From Hydrogenophaga sp. (GTDB lineage: Bacteria > Pseudomonadota > Gammaproteobacteria > Burkholderiales > Burkholderiaceae_C): a stretch of DNA of 64,000 nt. Where the stretch lies: contig NZ_SDDV01000002.1 of assembly GCF_014773545.1 (NCBI RefSeq), forward strand, positions 186,001-250,000. The letters are read 5' to 3'. Shown here piece after piece: positions 47,278 through 57,086 of this stretch. Below the pieces are notes generated by a model. That model was given only the letters and a program-made list of their open reading frames with translations. It was not told the DNA's origin and did no database searches. Each line of letters begins with the position of its first letter. The stretch's first letter is position 1. Made by a program: the position numbers and the translations under genes.

Positions 47278-49029
47278 ATGAGAGAAAAAACAATAGGGCC
47301 AGCGCTTGTCGGCGCGTGGGCCGATCTGCGCTGTGGCCTGCGGGTGGTGGCTTGCTGTGCGGTTTTCACGCTGGCCGCCTGCGGTGGCGGTGGCGGCGCA
47401 GCGGCGCCGGGCGCGCCCACCGACTCCGGCACCGGCGGCAATTTGCCCGATGTGCCGACCAGCCAGCGTGATGCCGTTCGTCTGGCCGACCAGGCCAGCT
47501 TTGGGCCGACCGAGGAGCTGGTGGCAAGCATTCGCCGCCAGGGCGCGGCCAAGTGGATTTCGCAGCAAATGGCCGCTGCCCCGGTCTCGCGCTACAGCAG
47601 CGGTGGCAGCGCAGCGGTGCACCAGCACGGCAACGCAAACCCGGATTTCTGCGCCCATCAGGGCCCGACCTGCTGGCGCGATTACTACTCCAGCACGCCG
47701 CTGCTGTGGGACTTCTACCGCAACGCCGTGCAGAACCCGGACCAGTTGCGCCAGCGCGTGGCCTTTGCCTTGCAGCAAATCGTGGTGGTCTCCAATCTGG
47801 AGGTGACCGGCACCTATGGGCTGCGCAACTACCACAACATGCTGCTTGAGCAGTCGTTTGGCAACTACCGCGACTTGCTGCGCCAAGTGGCGCTGTCGCC
47901 GGTGATGGGCGAATATCTGAACAACGTCAACAACCACCGCAGCGCGCCGAATGAAAACTTCGTGCGCGAGTTGCTGCAATTGTTTGCCTTGGGCACCTGC
48001 GAGCTCAACCCCGATGGCACGCTCAGGGGCGGCGCTTGCCAGGCCACCTACAACAACGATGTCTTGCGCAACTACGTTTTTGCACTGACCGGCTGGACCT
48101 ACCCGCCAGGTGGCAACGCCGCTGGGGGCTGTTGGCCGCGTGGCAGCAACTGCCGTTTTTACCAGGGCGACATGGTGCCGCTGGCCGCTTTTCACGACAA
48201 CCAGCCGCGCACCCTGCTGTCCGGCGTGACGCTGCCGGCCAACCGCAGCGCGCCGCAGGCGCTGGAGGCGGTGCTCGATAGCCTGATGGCGCACCCCAAC
48301 ATAGGCCCCTTCGTCGGTCGGCAACTGATTCAGCACCTGGTCAGCAGCAACCCCAGCCCGGCCTATGTGCAGCGCGTGGCGCGGGCTTTCAATACCGGGC
48401 GCCATGAGGGCTTTGGCAGTGGCCGGCCAGGCGACATGAAGGCCACGGTGGCGGCGATTTTGCTCGACCCGCAGGCGCGCAACCCCGATCCGGATCGCAG
48501 CGCCGGGCGGCTGCGCGAGCCGGTGCAACTGTTTACCGGCGTGCTGCGCGCGCTGGGTGGCCGCACCGACGGCGACGCTCTGGGCTGGTGGTGGGGCCAA
48601 GAGCTGCGCCAGCACGTCTTCAGGCCGCCTTCGGTTTTCAATTTCTACCCGCCCGATTACCCCGTACCCGGCACCACCCTGCAGGGGCCGGCGTTTGGCA
48701 TCCACAACGCCAACACCGCCTTGCAGCGCATCAATTACCTGACTTATTTGCTGTTCTGGGGTGGCTCGAACCCGGATATTCGGGTGCCCAACGCGCTGGG
48801 CACACGGGTCGATTTGAGCGCGTTTTTGGCCGACGCCGCCGACCCGGCCCGGCTGGTCGACCGGCTCGCGCTGCTGGCGCTGGGCGAGCCGCTGCCTGCT
48901 GCTGCCCGCACGGCGGTGCTACAGGCCTTGGACGCCTTTCCGAGCGGCGACGCCGACTACCGCGCCAACCGGGTGCGCCAGGCCGCTTTTCTGGTCTTCG
49001 CGGCGCCGCAATACCATTTGATTCGTTGA
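47278..49029 (+). CDS. DUF1800 family lipoprotein
   Basis: A 583-residue exported protein. The signal peptide has a lipobox LAAC with Cys35 and is followed by a Gly/Ala-rich linker. DUF1800 features are RLADQASFGPTEELVASIRR, ENFVRELLQLFALGTCELNP, FALTGWTYPPGG and RPPSVFNFYPPDYPVPG. The function of this family is not known; it is nearly always encoded with a DUF1501 gene, as here 9 bases downstream. The pair probably acts in the periplasm or at the outer membrane. Confidence 0.88.
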   Translation: MREKTIGPALVGAWADLRCGLRVVACCAVFTLAACGGGGGAAAPGAPTDSGTGGNLPDVPTSQRDAVRLADQASFGPTEELVASIRRQGAAKWISQQMAAAPVSRYSSGGSAAVHQHGNANPDFCAHQGPTCWRDYYSSTPLLWDFYRNAVQNPDQLRQRVAFALQQIVVVSNLEVTGTYGLRNYHNMLLEQSFGNYRDLLRQVALSPVMGEYLNNVNNHRSAPNENFVRELLQLFALGTCELNPDGTLRGGACQATYNNDVLRNYVFALTGWTYPPGGNAAGGCWPRGSNCRFYQGDMVPLAAFHDNQPRTLLSGVTLPANRSAPQALEAVLDSLMAHPNIGPFVGRQLIQHLVSSNPSPAYVQRVARAFNTGRHEGFGSGRPGDMKATVAAILLDPQARNPDPDRSAGRLREPVQLFTGVLRALGGRTDGDALGWWWGQELRQHVFRPPSVFNFYPPDYPVPGTTLQGPAFGIHNANTALQRINYLTYLLFWGGSNPDIRVPNALGTRVDLSAFLADAADPARLVDRLALLALGEPLPAAARTAVLQALDAFPSGDADYRANRVRQAAFLVFAAPQYHLIR

Positions 49030-49038
49030 GGGGTCGCC

Positions 49039-50487
49039 ATGCAAAATATCCCTGACATGCAAGCGTGGCGGCTCAACCGCCGCCGCTGGTTGCAACTGAG
49101 CGGCGGCGGGCTGGCCAGCGCGGTTGGCGCCGTAGGGCTGTCGTCCCTGCTGCAAACCCCTGCGCAGGCGCAGGCGCAGCCCGGCTACAAGGCACTGGTG
49201 TGCGTGTTTTTGTACGGCGGCAACGACGGCATGAACACGGTGCTGCCGACCGACAACCTGCGCTACGCCGAGTACGCGCGGGTGCGTGCAGACCTGGCCT
49301 TGCCGCAGCACAGCCTGGTGCCCATCGACGGCACCGATCTGGGCTTGCACCCGGCGATGGCCGCGCTCGCCCCCATTTGTCAGGCGCGCAAACTGGCGCC
49401 AGTGCTCAACGTCGGCCCGCTGCATGAACCCCTGAGCAAGAGCGCGTACCGCAACGCCGCTGCAATGTCGCCGCTGATTCCCGACGGTTTGTTTTCGCAT
49501 TCCGACCAGCAGGTGCTGTGGGAGGCGGGCAGCGCGCGTGCGCATGCGCGCACCGGCTGGGGTGGTCGCGCCGCTCATGCCTTGGGTACTGCCAACCCGG
49601 TGATTGCGGTCGGCGGCAATGGCCGGCGCTTTGGTTTGTCCGAGACGCAAACGCCCTTGGTGCTGCCCGAGCCGGGCGGCATGTTTGGGCTGGAAGGGGT
49701 TGTCAATTCCACTTCGCTAGCGGCGCAGGCGCGCGCGACGGCCTTGACGGCCTTGTACGGGCAGCCGCACGACAACGTGTTGCTGCAAAGTTACGTTGCG
49801 CAGCAGAGCACGGCGCTCGAGGTGTCGGCCCGCCTGGGCGCGCTGGTGCGGCGGCGCCCGGGCGATCTGACAGGGGCGGCGATTGACCAGGCGTTTGCCC
49901 CCATCACCAGCGGCAACCAGATCAACACCGGCATTGGCCGTCAGCTCTATCAGGTGGCCAAGCTGGTCGAGGGGCGGCAGACGGTGCTGGGCGGGCAGCA
50001 GATATTTTTTGTCCAGCAAGGCGGCTACGACACGCACGCCAACCAGATCAGCGCCGCCAGCAGCACCGAAGGCACGCATGCCGATTTGCTCACGGCGCTG
50101 GCGCAAGCCATGGCCTGCTTTTACCAGGCCATGCAGGCCATAGGCATGGGCGAGAGCGTGACGCTGTTCACGCAAAGCGAGTTTGGCCGCACCTTTTTGC
50201 CCAACAGCAGCAAGGGCACCGACCACGGCTGGGGCAACCATCAGTTGGTGCTGGGCGCGGCGGTCCGGGGCGGCGTGGCGTATGGCAGCTATCCGCAACT
50301 GTCGCTGGGCGGCCCAGACGACGTCGGCGTCAACCACTGGGAGTTGCACGGGCGCTGGATACCGACCCTCAGCGTTGAGCAGTACGCCGCCACCTTGCTC
50401 GGCTGGCTGGGAGCCAGCAACACGCAGCTCGAAGCGGTCTTGCCCAGGCTGCGTTTTTTCACCCCACGCCAGATCGGCTTTGTTTGA
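49039..50487 (+). CDS. DUF1501 family Tat-exported protein
   Basis: A 482-residue protein with a twin-arginine signal (LNRRRWLQLSGGGLASAVGA, cleaved near AQAQ). DUF1501 proteins belong to the alkaline phosphatase/sulfatase-like superfamily; visible segments are LVCVFLYGGNDGMNTVLPTD, QGGYDTHANQ, TLFTQSEFGRTFLPNSSKG and DHGWGNHQLVLGAAV, which carry likely metal ligands. The substrate is unknown. GAGGGG lies before the ATG, and it is coupled to the DUF1800 gene. Confidence 0.9.
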   Translation: MQNIPDMQAWRLNRRRWLQLSGGGLASAVGAVGLSSLLQTPAQAQAQPGYKALVCVFLYGGNDGMNTVLPTDNLRYAEYARVRADLALPQHSLVPIDGTDLGLHPAMAALAPICQARKLAPVLNVGPLHEPLSKSAYRNAAAMSPLIPDGLFSHSDQQVLWEAGSARAHARTGWGGRAAHALGTANPVIAVGGNGRRFGLSETQTPLVLPEPGGMFGLEGVVNSTSLAAQARATALTALYGQPHDNVLLQSYVAQQSTALEVSARLGALVRRRPGDLTGAAIDQAFAPITSGNQINTGIGRQLYQVAKLVEGRQTVLGGQQIFFVQQGGYDTHANQISAASSTEGTHADLLTALAQAMACFYQAMQAIGMGESVTLFTQSEFGRTFLPNSSKGTDHGWGNHQLVLGAAVRGGVAYGSYPQLSLGGPDDVGVNHWELHGRWIPTLSVEQYAATLLGWLGASNTQLEAVLPRLRFFTPRQIGFV

Positions 50488-50548
50488 GTTTCTCCTGGGC
50501 CTGATGATCGCTCCGTAGAATGCGGGGCTGCCCCAGCGAAGCCCCTGC

Positions 50549-53500
50549 ATGTCCGACGCCGCCACCCCCGCCAATTCCAGCCCGGTCGCATCGACTGCCG
50601 CTGATCCGGGTCGGCAAAGCGCTGGCGGTGCGGGCCTGATCCGTATTCGGGGTGCGCGCCAGCACAACCTGAAAAACATCGACCTCGACATCCGCACCGG
50701 CGAGTTCACGGTCGTTACCGGCCCGAGCGGCTCGGGCAAATCGAGTCTGGTGTTTGACACCTTGTTCGCCGAAGGCCAGCGCCGCTACGTCGAAACCTTC
50801 AGCGCCTACGCGCGCCAGTTTCTCGACCGCATGGACAGGCCGGCAGTGGACCGGGTCGATTTCGTTCCGCCCGCGATTGCCATCGATCAGACCAACCCGG
50901 TGCGCAACTCGCGCTCGACGGTCGGCACCATGAGCGAGCTGAACGACCACCTCAAACTGCTGTTTGCGCGCGGCGCCGAGCTGTTCGACCGCGCCAGCGC
51001 GCTGCCGGTGCGGCACGACTCGCCGGCCTCGATTTACGCCGCATTGCAGCAGCGCAGCCAGGCCCAGGGCGACCCGCGCCTGGTGTTTACGTTTGCGGTG
51101 GAAGTGCCCGCTGGCAGCACGGCAGAAGAAATCGAGCAGTGGCTCTCGGCCAGCGGCTACACCCGGGTGCAGGCCAGGCGGCTGTTGCAGCGCGCGCCCT
51201 TGCCGTCGGACGCTGCGCCGTCTGGCAAGGCGGGCCGGGTCAAGCCCGGCACCGCAGCGCCGCCCACCATGACGGTGCACGTGCTAGACGTGGTGGCGGA
51301 CCGCTTGCGCCTGGGCAGTGCCGAGCCGGCGCGGGTGCTGGAAGCGATTGAAGTGGCGCTCAAGCGCGGCGCTGGCACGCTGCGGGTGGTTGCCGAGTCT
51401 GCTGCCAACGCCGAAGCACAGGTTTGGCTTTTTTCCACCGGCCTGCATTGTCCGCACAGCGACATTCGCTACGCCGAGCCGACGCCGTCGATGTTTTCCT
51501 TCAACTCGGCGCTGGGCGCGTGCGAAACCTGCCGCGGCTTTGGGCGCGTGATCGGGGTCGACTACGGGCTGGTGATCCCGAACGGCCACCTGAGCCTGCG
51601 CGCCGGCGCGGTCAAGGTGTTTCAGACCCCAGCCTGGCAGGAGTGTCAGGACGACTTGATGCGCCACGCCGAAGCGGCCGCCATCCCGCGCGACACGCCC
51701 TGGAACAAACTCACGCCCGAGCAGCAGCACTGGGTCAAGACCGGCGCGCCAGACTGGCGCGGCCAATGGAAGCAGCAGTGGTTTGGCATCGAGCGATTTT
51801 TCGAGTACCTGGAGAGCAAGGCCTACAAGATGCACATTCGTGTGCTCTTGTCCAAGTACCGCAGCTACACCGAATGCCCGAGCTGCGGCGGCGCGCGCTT
51901 GAAAACCGACAGCCTGCTCTGGCGTCTGGGCAATAAAGCGCAGGCCGACGCCGTGCTGGCGCCCGAGCAGCGATTCATGCCTGCGGGTGTGGCCTGGAGC
52001 CGGGCGCAACTGCAAGCCTTGCCCGGCTTGTGCCTGCACGACTTGATGCGTCTGCCGCTGGAGCGCTTGCGCCGTTTCTTTTCCAGCCTGGCCCCGCTGC
52101 CCCACAGCGCCGCTGCGGGGCAGCAGCAAGCGCTCAAGCTGCTGTTTGACGAAATCAACACCCGCATCCGCTACCTGTGCGAGGTCGGCATTGGCTACCT
52201 CACGCTGGATCGGCAAAGCCGAACCCTCTCGGGCGGCGAGGTGCAGCGCATCAACCTGACCACCGCCTTGGGCACGTCGCTGGTCAACACCTTGTTCGTG
52301 CTCGACGAGCCCAGCATCGGGCTGCATCCGCGCGACATGGCGCGCATCACCGCCGCCATGCTGCGGCTGCGCGACGCCGGCAACACCCTGGTGGTGGTGG
52401 AGCACGACCCGGCTGTGATGCTGGCCGCCGATCGGCTGATCGACATGGGGCCCGGGCCGGGCGAGCGCGGCGGCCAGATCGTTTTCGATGGCCCCCCCGA
52501 GGCGGTGCGCCACGCCGACACCCTGACCGGCGCCTACCTGGGCGCGCGCAAGCACGTCGGCATGGGCGTCAAGCGCCACGTCGGCCCGAACACACCGCGC
52601 CTGATTTTGCACGGCGTGCGCGCGCACAACCTGAAAAATCTGACGGTCGAATTTCCGTTGCAGCGCTTGGTTGTGCTGACCGGCGTATCGGGCTCGGGCA
52701 AGTCCAGCCTGCTGCAAGACGTGCTGGCACCGGCCCTGTGGCGCCACTTTGGCCAGCCGACCGACAGCCCGGGTGCTTTTGACCACCTGCTGGGTGCCGA
52801 GCAGTTGAGCGCGCTGGTGTTCGTCGACCAGTCACCGATCGGCAAAACCGCACGCTCAAGTCCGGTCAGTTACGTGGGCGCCTGGGACGCCATTCGCGCC
52901 TTGTTCGCTGGCACGCCGCTGGCGCGCCAGCGCGGCTACACGGCGACCAAGTTCAGCTTCAACAGCGGCGACGGCCGCTGCCCGAGCTGCAGCGGCAGCG
53001 GCTTCGAACACGTGGAAATGCAGTTCCTGAGCGACGTCTACCTGCGCTGCCCAGATTGCGACGGCAAACGCTACCGGCCCGAGATTCTGGAAGTGAAGAT
53101 CGAGAAAGCGGAGGAGAAATCGGGGTCAGATTCCAATTTCAAAGCCCACGCAGCCTTGTCGTCTGAATCGGGGTCTGACCCCGATTTTTTGGACCCCGAT
53201 TTTTTGGCGCTGCGGCCGTTGAATGTGGCCGACGTGCTCGACCTCACCGTGAGCGAGGCCGTGCGCTGGTTTGCCCATGAACGCGAGGTCGTTCGAGCGC
53301 TGCAGCCCATCGTCGACGTCGGGCTGGAGTACCTCAAGCTCGGCCAGCCTGTTCCCACCTTGTCAGGGGGCGAGGCGCAGCGCTTGAAGTTGGCTGGTTT
53401 TCTGGCCGAGGCGGCGCGCAAGGCCAGCGCCAGCCGGCAGCCGCTGGCGCGCAAAGGCACGCTGTTTTTGTTCGACGAACCGACCACCGGCCTGCACTTC

Positions 53501-56500
53501 GACGATATCGCCAAGCTGATGCGTTCGCTGCGCAAACTGCTGGACGCCGGACATTCGCTGGTGCTGATCGAGCACAACCTGGACGTGATCCGCGCCGCCG
53601 ACTGGCTGATCGACCTTGGCCCCGAGGGCGGCGACGCCGGCGGCCAGATCGTCACCGAAGGGCCGCCCGAAGATGTGCGCCAGCACCCCAGCAGCCACAC
53701 CGCCTTGGCGCTGCGCGAGTATGCGCTGTCGGTCGGTGCGCAGCAGCCGGTCCGGGAGCCGCAAGCCGGCACGGACGCCGGGGGTCAAAAACCAGGCGCG
53801 GACGCGCTTGCCCAGACCTGCATTCGCATCGTCAACGCCAAAGAACACAACCTGAAAAACCTCAGCGTGGACATTCCGCGCGGCAAGTTCAACGTCATCT
53901 CCGGCGTCAGCGGCTCGGGCAAGTCGACGCTGGCGTTCGATATTTTGTTCAACGAAGGCCAGCGCCGCTATCTGGAGAGCCTCAACGCCTACGCGCGCAG
54001 CATCGTGCAGCCGGCTGGGCGGCCCGAGGTGGACGCGATCTATGGCCTGGCGCCCACAGTGGCGATCGAGCAGCGTCTGTCGCGCGGGGGCAGCAAAAGC
54101 ACCGTTGGCACCGCCACCGAGGTCTGGCACTTTCTGCGCCTGCTGTTTGTCAAGCTCGGCACCCAGCACTGCGTGCACGACGGTGCGGCGGTGTTGCCGC
54201 AAAGCCAGGACAGCATCGCGGCCGCGATTCTCAGGCGCTACGCTGGCCAGCATATCGGCTTGCTGGCGCCGCTGGTGGTCCACCGCAAGGGCGTCTACAC
54301 CGAGTTGGCCGACTGGGCGCGCCTGCGCGGCCATACGCATGTGCGCGTCGATGGTGAATTTGTGCCCACCAGCGGTTTTGCGCGCCTGGACCGCTTCAAG
54401 GAGCACAGCATCGAGCTGCCGCTGGCCGACTGGGTGGTCAACCCGGCTGACGAGTCCTGGCTGCGCGCACAACTCGCGCAGGCGCTGGAAATCGGCAAAG
54501 GTCAGTTGCAGGTGCTGCACCCGCTCGACGGCTTGGGCCAGGCGCTGGCGCAGGGTTTGCCGACTTGCGGCATCGGGACGGTGGAGGTGTTTTCCAGCAT
54601 CCGCGCCTGTCCGGTCTGCGCCACCAGCTACCCCGAGCTCGACCCGCGTCTGTTTTCCTACAACAGCAAGCACGGCTGGTGCCCGGACTGCGTCGGCACC
54701 GGCATGTTGCTCAGCAGCGAGCAGCGCAAACAACTCGACGATTCGCAGCGCGACGAACAGCAGCGCGGGCGCGAGCAGAGCTTTGCCGAACCCGAGCTGG
54801 CAGAAGAGCTGCAAAAACAGATCTGCCCAAGCTGTGCCGGCACCCGGCTCAAGCCCCAGGCGCGCGCGGTGCGCTTGGCTGGCAGCGCCATTACAGAGTT
54901 GGCGCGCCTGCCGGTGCGTGCGCTGCGGCAGTGGGTGCGCGACCTGATGAACCTGCCCGCGCTGGCCGATCCCGTCCCCGGGCAGGCAGTGGCCCAACCT
55001 GAGTCTGACCCCGCGCCGGCGCAGCAGCGCCAGCCGCTGTCGCTGTCGCCACGCGAGGCCGAGATCGCGCGCGATCTGCTGCCCGAGATCGAGAGCCGGC
55101 TGGCGTTTCTGGACGAAGTGGGCTTGAACTACCTGAGCCTGGATCGCGGTGCACCCACGCTCAGCGGTGGCGAGGCGCAGCGCATCCGGCTGGCGGCGCA
55201 ACTCGGCAGCAAGCTGCAAGGCGTGTGCTACGTGCTCGACGAGCCCACCATCGGCTTGCACGCGCGCGACAACGCGGTTTTACTCGACGCGCTGCAAAAG
55301 CTCGGCGCTGCGGGCAATACGCTGGTGGTGGTCGAGCACGACGAAGACACCATTCGGCGCGCCGATCACATCATCGACATAGGCCCCGGCGCCGGTCGGC
55401 GCGGCGGCCGCGTGGTGGCGCAGGGGTCGGTGGCCGACTTGTGCGCCAGCGCCGAATCGCTCACCGGACGCTACTTGCTGCACGCCATGCGGCATCCTTT
55501 GCAGGCCAGACGAGCGGTGTTGCCAGTTGCCGGCGCAGCGGCGCAGGCCAGGGCGCCGGGCCTGTGCTGGATCGACGTGTGCGCAGCCAACCTGCACAAC
55601 CTGCAGCAGATCGACGTCAGCCTTCCCTTGCAACGCCTGGTGGTTCTCACCGGTGTTTCCGGTTCGGGCAAATCGACGCTGGCGCGCGAGGTGCTGCACG
55701 TCAACCTGGCCGCGGCGGTGGCGCTGCGCAGCCGCGTGGCCGGCCGTGCCGCCTGGGACGCTGGCGAGCGGCCAGCCTGGGTCGGTTGCAGCAAGCTGCT
55801 GGGTGCCGAGGCGGTGCAGCGCGTGCTGGAAGTCGATCAAACCCCGATCGGCAAAACCCCGCGCAGTTGCCCGGCCACCTACATTGGCTTTTGGGATACG
55901 GTGCGCCAACTGTTTGCCGACACGCTGGAGGCGAAGGCGCGCGGCTACGGGCCGGGCCGTTTTTCGTTCAACACCGGCGCCGGCCGCTGTCCAGCCTGCG
56001 AAGGGCAGGGCCTGCGCACCATAGAAATGAGTTTTTTGCCCGACGTCAAGGTGCCGTGCGAGGTCTGCCACGGCGCACGCTTCAACCCCGAGACGCTGGC
56101 CGTGACCTGGAAGGGAAAGCACATCGGCGAGGTGCTGCAGATGGAGGTCGATCAGGCGCTCGACTTCTTTGCCGCCCTCTCCAGCATCCGTCACCCGCTG
56201 CAACTGCTGCAAGACGTCGGACTGGGCTACCTTACGCTGGGCCAGTCCAGCCCCACGCTGTCTGGCGGCGAGGCGCAGCGCATCAAACTGGTGGCCGAGC
56301 TGTCCAAGGTGCAGGGCGATGGCACGTCGCTGCGGCGCGGCCAGCGGCCGCCGCACACGCTTTACCTGCTCGATGAGCCCACGGTCGGCCTGCACATGGC
56401 CGACGTGGAAAAACTCATTCGCGTGCTGCACCGGCTGGTCGACGCGGGCCACAGCCTGGTGGTGATCGAACACGACCTGGACCTGATGGCCGAGGCCGAC

Positions 56501-56647
56501 TGGATCATTGACCTGGGGCCCGAGGGCGGCGACGCCGGCGGACGCGTCGTTGCCGCCGGGCCGCCCGAAGCGGTGGTGCAACAAGGCACGCACACGGGTC
56601 GCGTGCTGGCGGCGCTGCTGGCGCGGGCGCGAGCAGGCCACGGCTGA
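50549..56647 (+). CDS. double-length UvrA-type excision repair ATPase
   Basis: A 2032-residue protein made of two UvrA units in one chain; ordinary UvrA is about 940. Four ABC ATPase sites are complete: Walker A GPSGSGKSS (about 58), GVSGSGKSS (711), GVSGSGKST (1118) and GVSGSGKST (1701); signatures LSGGEVQRINL (559) and LSGGEAQR (937, 1537, 1903); Walker B LDEPSIGLH, FDEPTTGLH, LDEPTIGLH and LDEPTVGLH. Zinc-finger cysteines are seen at CPSCSGSG/CPDCDGKR and CPACEGQG/CEVCHGAR. It should bind damaged DNA as a built-in dimer. Residues about 853-887 are an insertion made of repeat DNA. A normal uvrA is presumably elsewhere. Confidence 0.93.
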   Translation: MSDAATPANSSPVASTAADPGRQSAGGAGLIRIRGARQHNLKNIDLDIRTGEFTVVTGPSGSGKSSLVFDTLFAEGQRRYVETFSAYARQFLDRMDRPAVDRVDFVPPAIAIDQTNPVRNSRSTVGTMSELNDHLKLLFARGAELFDRASALPVRHDSPASIYAALQQRSQAQGDPRLVFTFAVEVPAGSTAEEIEQWLSASGYTRVQARRLLQRAPLPSDAAPSGKAGRVKPGTAAPPTMTVHVLDVVADRLRLGSAEPARVLEAIEVALKRGAGTLRVVAESAANAEAQVWLFSTGLHCPHSDIRYAEPTPSMFSFNSALGACETCRGFGRVIGVDYGLVIPNGHLSLRAGAVKVFQTPAWQECQDDLMRHAEAAAIPRDTPWNKLTPEQQHWVKTGAPDWRGQWKQQWFGIERFFEYLESKAYKMHIRVLLSKYRSYTECPSCGGARLKTDSLLWRLGNKAQADAVLAPEQRFMPAGVAWSRAQLQALPGLCLHDLMRLPLERLRRFFSSLAPLPHSAAAGQQQALKLLFDEINTRIRYLCEVGIGYLTLDRQSRTLSGGEVQRINLTTALGTSLVNTLFVLDEPSIGLHPRDMARITAAMLRLRDAGNTLVVVEHDPAVMLAADRLIDMGPGPGERGGQIVFDGPPEAVRHADTLTGAYLGARKHVGMGVKRHVGPNTPRLILHGVRAHNLKNLTVEFPLQRLVVLTGVSGSGKSSLLQDVLAPALWRHFGQPTDSPGAFDHLLGAEQLSALVFVDQSPIGKTARSSPVSYVGAWDAIRALFAGTPLARQRGYTATKFSFNSGDGRCPSCSGSGFEHVEMQFLSDVYLRCPDCDGKRYRPEILEVKIEKAEEKSGSDSNFKAHAALSSESGSDPDFLDPDFLALRPLNVADVLDLTVSEAVRWFAHEREVVRALQPIVDVGLEYLKLGQPVPTLSGGEAQRLKLAGFLAEAARKASASRQPLARKGTLFLFDEPTTGLHFDDIAKLMRSLRKLLDAGHSLVLIEHNLDVIRAADWLIDLGPEGGDAGGQIVTEGPPEDVRQHPSSHTALALREYALSVGAQQPVREPQAGTDAGGQKPGADALAQTCIRIVNAKEHNLKNLSVDIPRGKFNVISGVSGSGKSTLAFDILFNEGQRRYLESLNAYARSIVQPAGRPEVDAIYGLAPTVAIEQRLSRGGSKSTVGTATEVWHFLRLLFVKLGTQHCVHDGAAVLPQSQDSIAAAILRRYAGQHIGLLAPLVVHRKGVYTELADWARLRGHTHVRVDGEFVPTSGFARLDRFKEHSIELPLADWVVNPADESWLRAQLAQALEIGKGQLQVLHPLDGLGQALAQGLPTCGIGTVEVFSSIRACPVCATSYPELDPRLFSYNSKHGWCPDCVGTGMLLSSEQRKQLDDSQRDEQQRGREQSFAEPELAEELQKQICPSCAGTRLKPQARAVRLAGSAITELARLPVRALRQWVRDLMNLPALADPVPGQAVAQPESDPAPAQQRQPLSLSPREAEIARDLLPEIESRLAFLDEVGLNYLSLDRGAPTLSGGEAQRIRLAAQLGSKLQGVCYVLDEPTIGLHARDNAVLLDALQKLGAAGNTLVVVEHDEDTIRRADHIIDIGPGAGRRGGRVVAQGSVADLCASAESLTGRYLLHAMRHPLQARRAVLPVAGAAAQARAPGLCWIDVCAANLHNLQQIDVSLPLQRLVVLTGVSGSGKSTLAREVLHVNLAAAVALRSRVAGRAAWDAGERPAWVGCSKLLGAEAVQRVLEVDQTPIGKTPRSCPATYIGFWDTVRQLFADTLEAKARGYGPGRFSFNTGAGRCPACEGQGLRTIEMSFLPDVKVPCEVCHGARFNPETLAVTWKGKHIGEVLQMEVDQALDFFAALSSIRHPLQLLQDVGLGYLTLGQSSPTLSGGEAQRIKLVAELSKVQGDGTSLRRGQRPPHTLYLLDEPTVGLHMADVEKLIRVLHRLVDAGHSLVVIEHDLDLMAEADWIIDLGPEGGDAGGRVVAAGPPEAVVQQGTHTGRVLAALLARARAGHG
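53118..53138 (+). repeat. GGGGTCAGATTCC dispersed repeat, copy 3, inside uvrA
   Basis: AATCGGGGTCAGATTCC followed by AATT, in frame within the double uvrA. Copies 1 and 2 lie at 28220 and 44518. Confidence 0.8.
53166..53186. repeat. perfect palindrome of the same repeat family inside uvrA
   Basis: AATCGGGGTC, one T, GACCCCGATT: a perfect 10-bp inverted repeat, followed by a T run and a third half copy (GGACCCCGATTTTTTGG, 53191-53207). It translates as SGSDPDF-LDPDF. A shorter trace, GAGTCTGACCCCG, lies at 55003-55015 in the second half of the gene. Confidence 0.8.
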
Positions 56648-56702
56648 ACGGCAGCGGGAGTGAAAGCCCGCCGCGCCCGCCACCCATCTGGTGCGAGCGA
56701 TC

Positions 56703-57086
56703 TCAGTTCCAGGCCACCCAGGCCAGGCCCAGCGCCAGCGCCACCAGCGCGGCGATCAGCCAGCGCGAGCGCACGCGCAGCAGTTCAACCGTGCTGACCA
56801 GGCGTGCGTTTTGTTCGGCCAGTTCATTCAAGGTTTGCGACGTTTGCTCTTGCAGCAGCGTCTGCCGATTGAGCTGCACCTGAGCGGCGACCAGGCGGTT
56901 TTTCAGCTCACCCAGACTGGGCAGTTCATCGCCCGGCAGGTCAAGCACATCGACCGGTACCGGTGCGCTGGCCGGATCTTGTTGTCTGGCGAGCAGCTTG
57001 CGCGCCGCACTTAAAACTTTGGGCGCGTGTTCGATCACATCACCCCAGGGGATGACTTTGAGGGCAAGCAACCAGGGTAGCGACAT
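56703..57086 (-). CDS. membrane protein with coiled coil, unknown function
   Basis: A 127-residue protein with a helical, partly coiled-coil middle (LKNRLVAAQVQLNRQTLLQE, QTSQTLNELAEQNARLVSTV) and a C-terminal membrane helix (WLIAALVALALGLAWVAWN), so it is tail-anchored with the bulk in the cytoplasm. The N-terminus has a weakly hydrophobic stretch (LPWLLALKVIPWGDVI). I know no named family. It is convergent with uvrA and diverges from the ahcY leader. Confidence 0.7.
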   Translation of the reverse strand: MSLPWLLALKVIPWGDVIEHAPKVLSAARKLLARQQDPASAPVPVDVLDLPGDELPSLGELKNRLVAAQVQLNRQTLLQEQTSQTLNELAEQNARLVSTVELLRVRSRWLIAALVALALGLAWVAWN

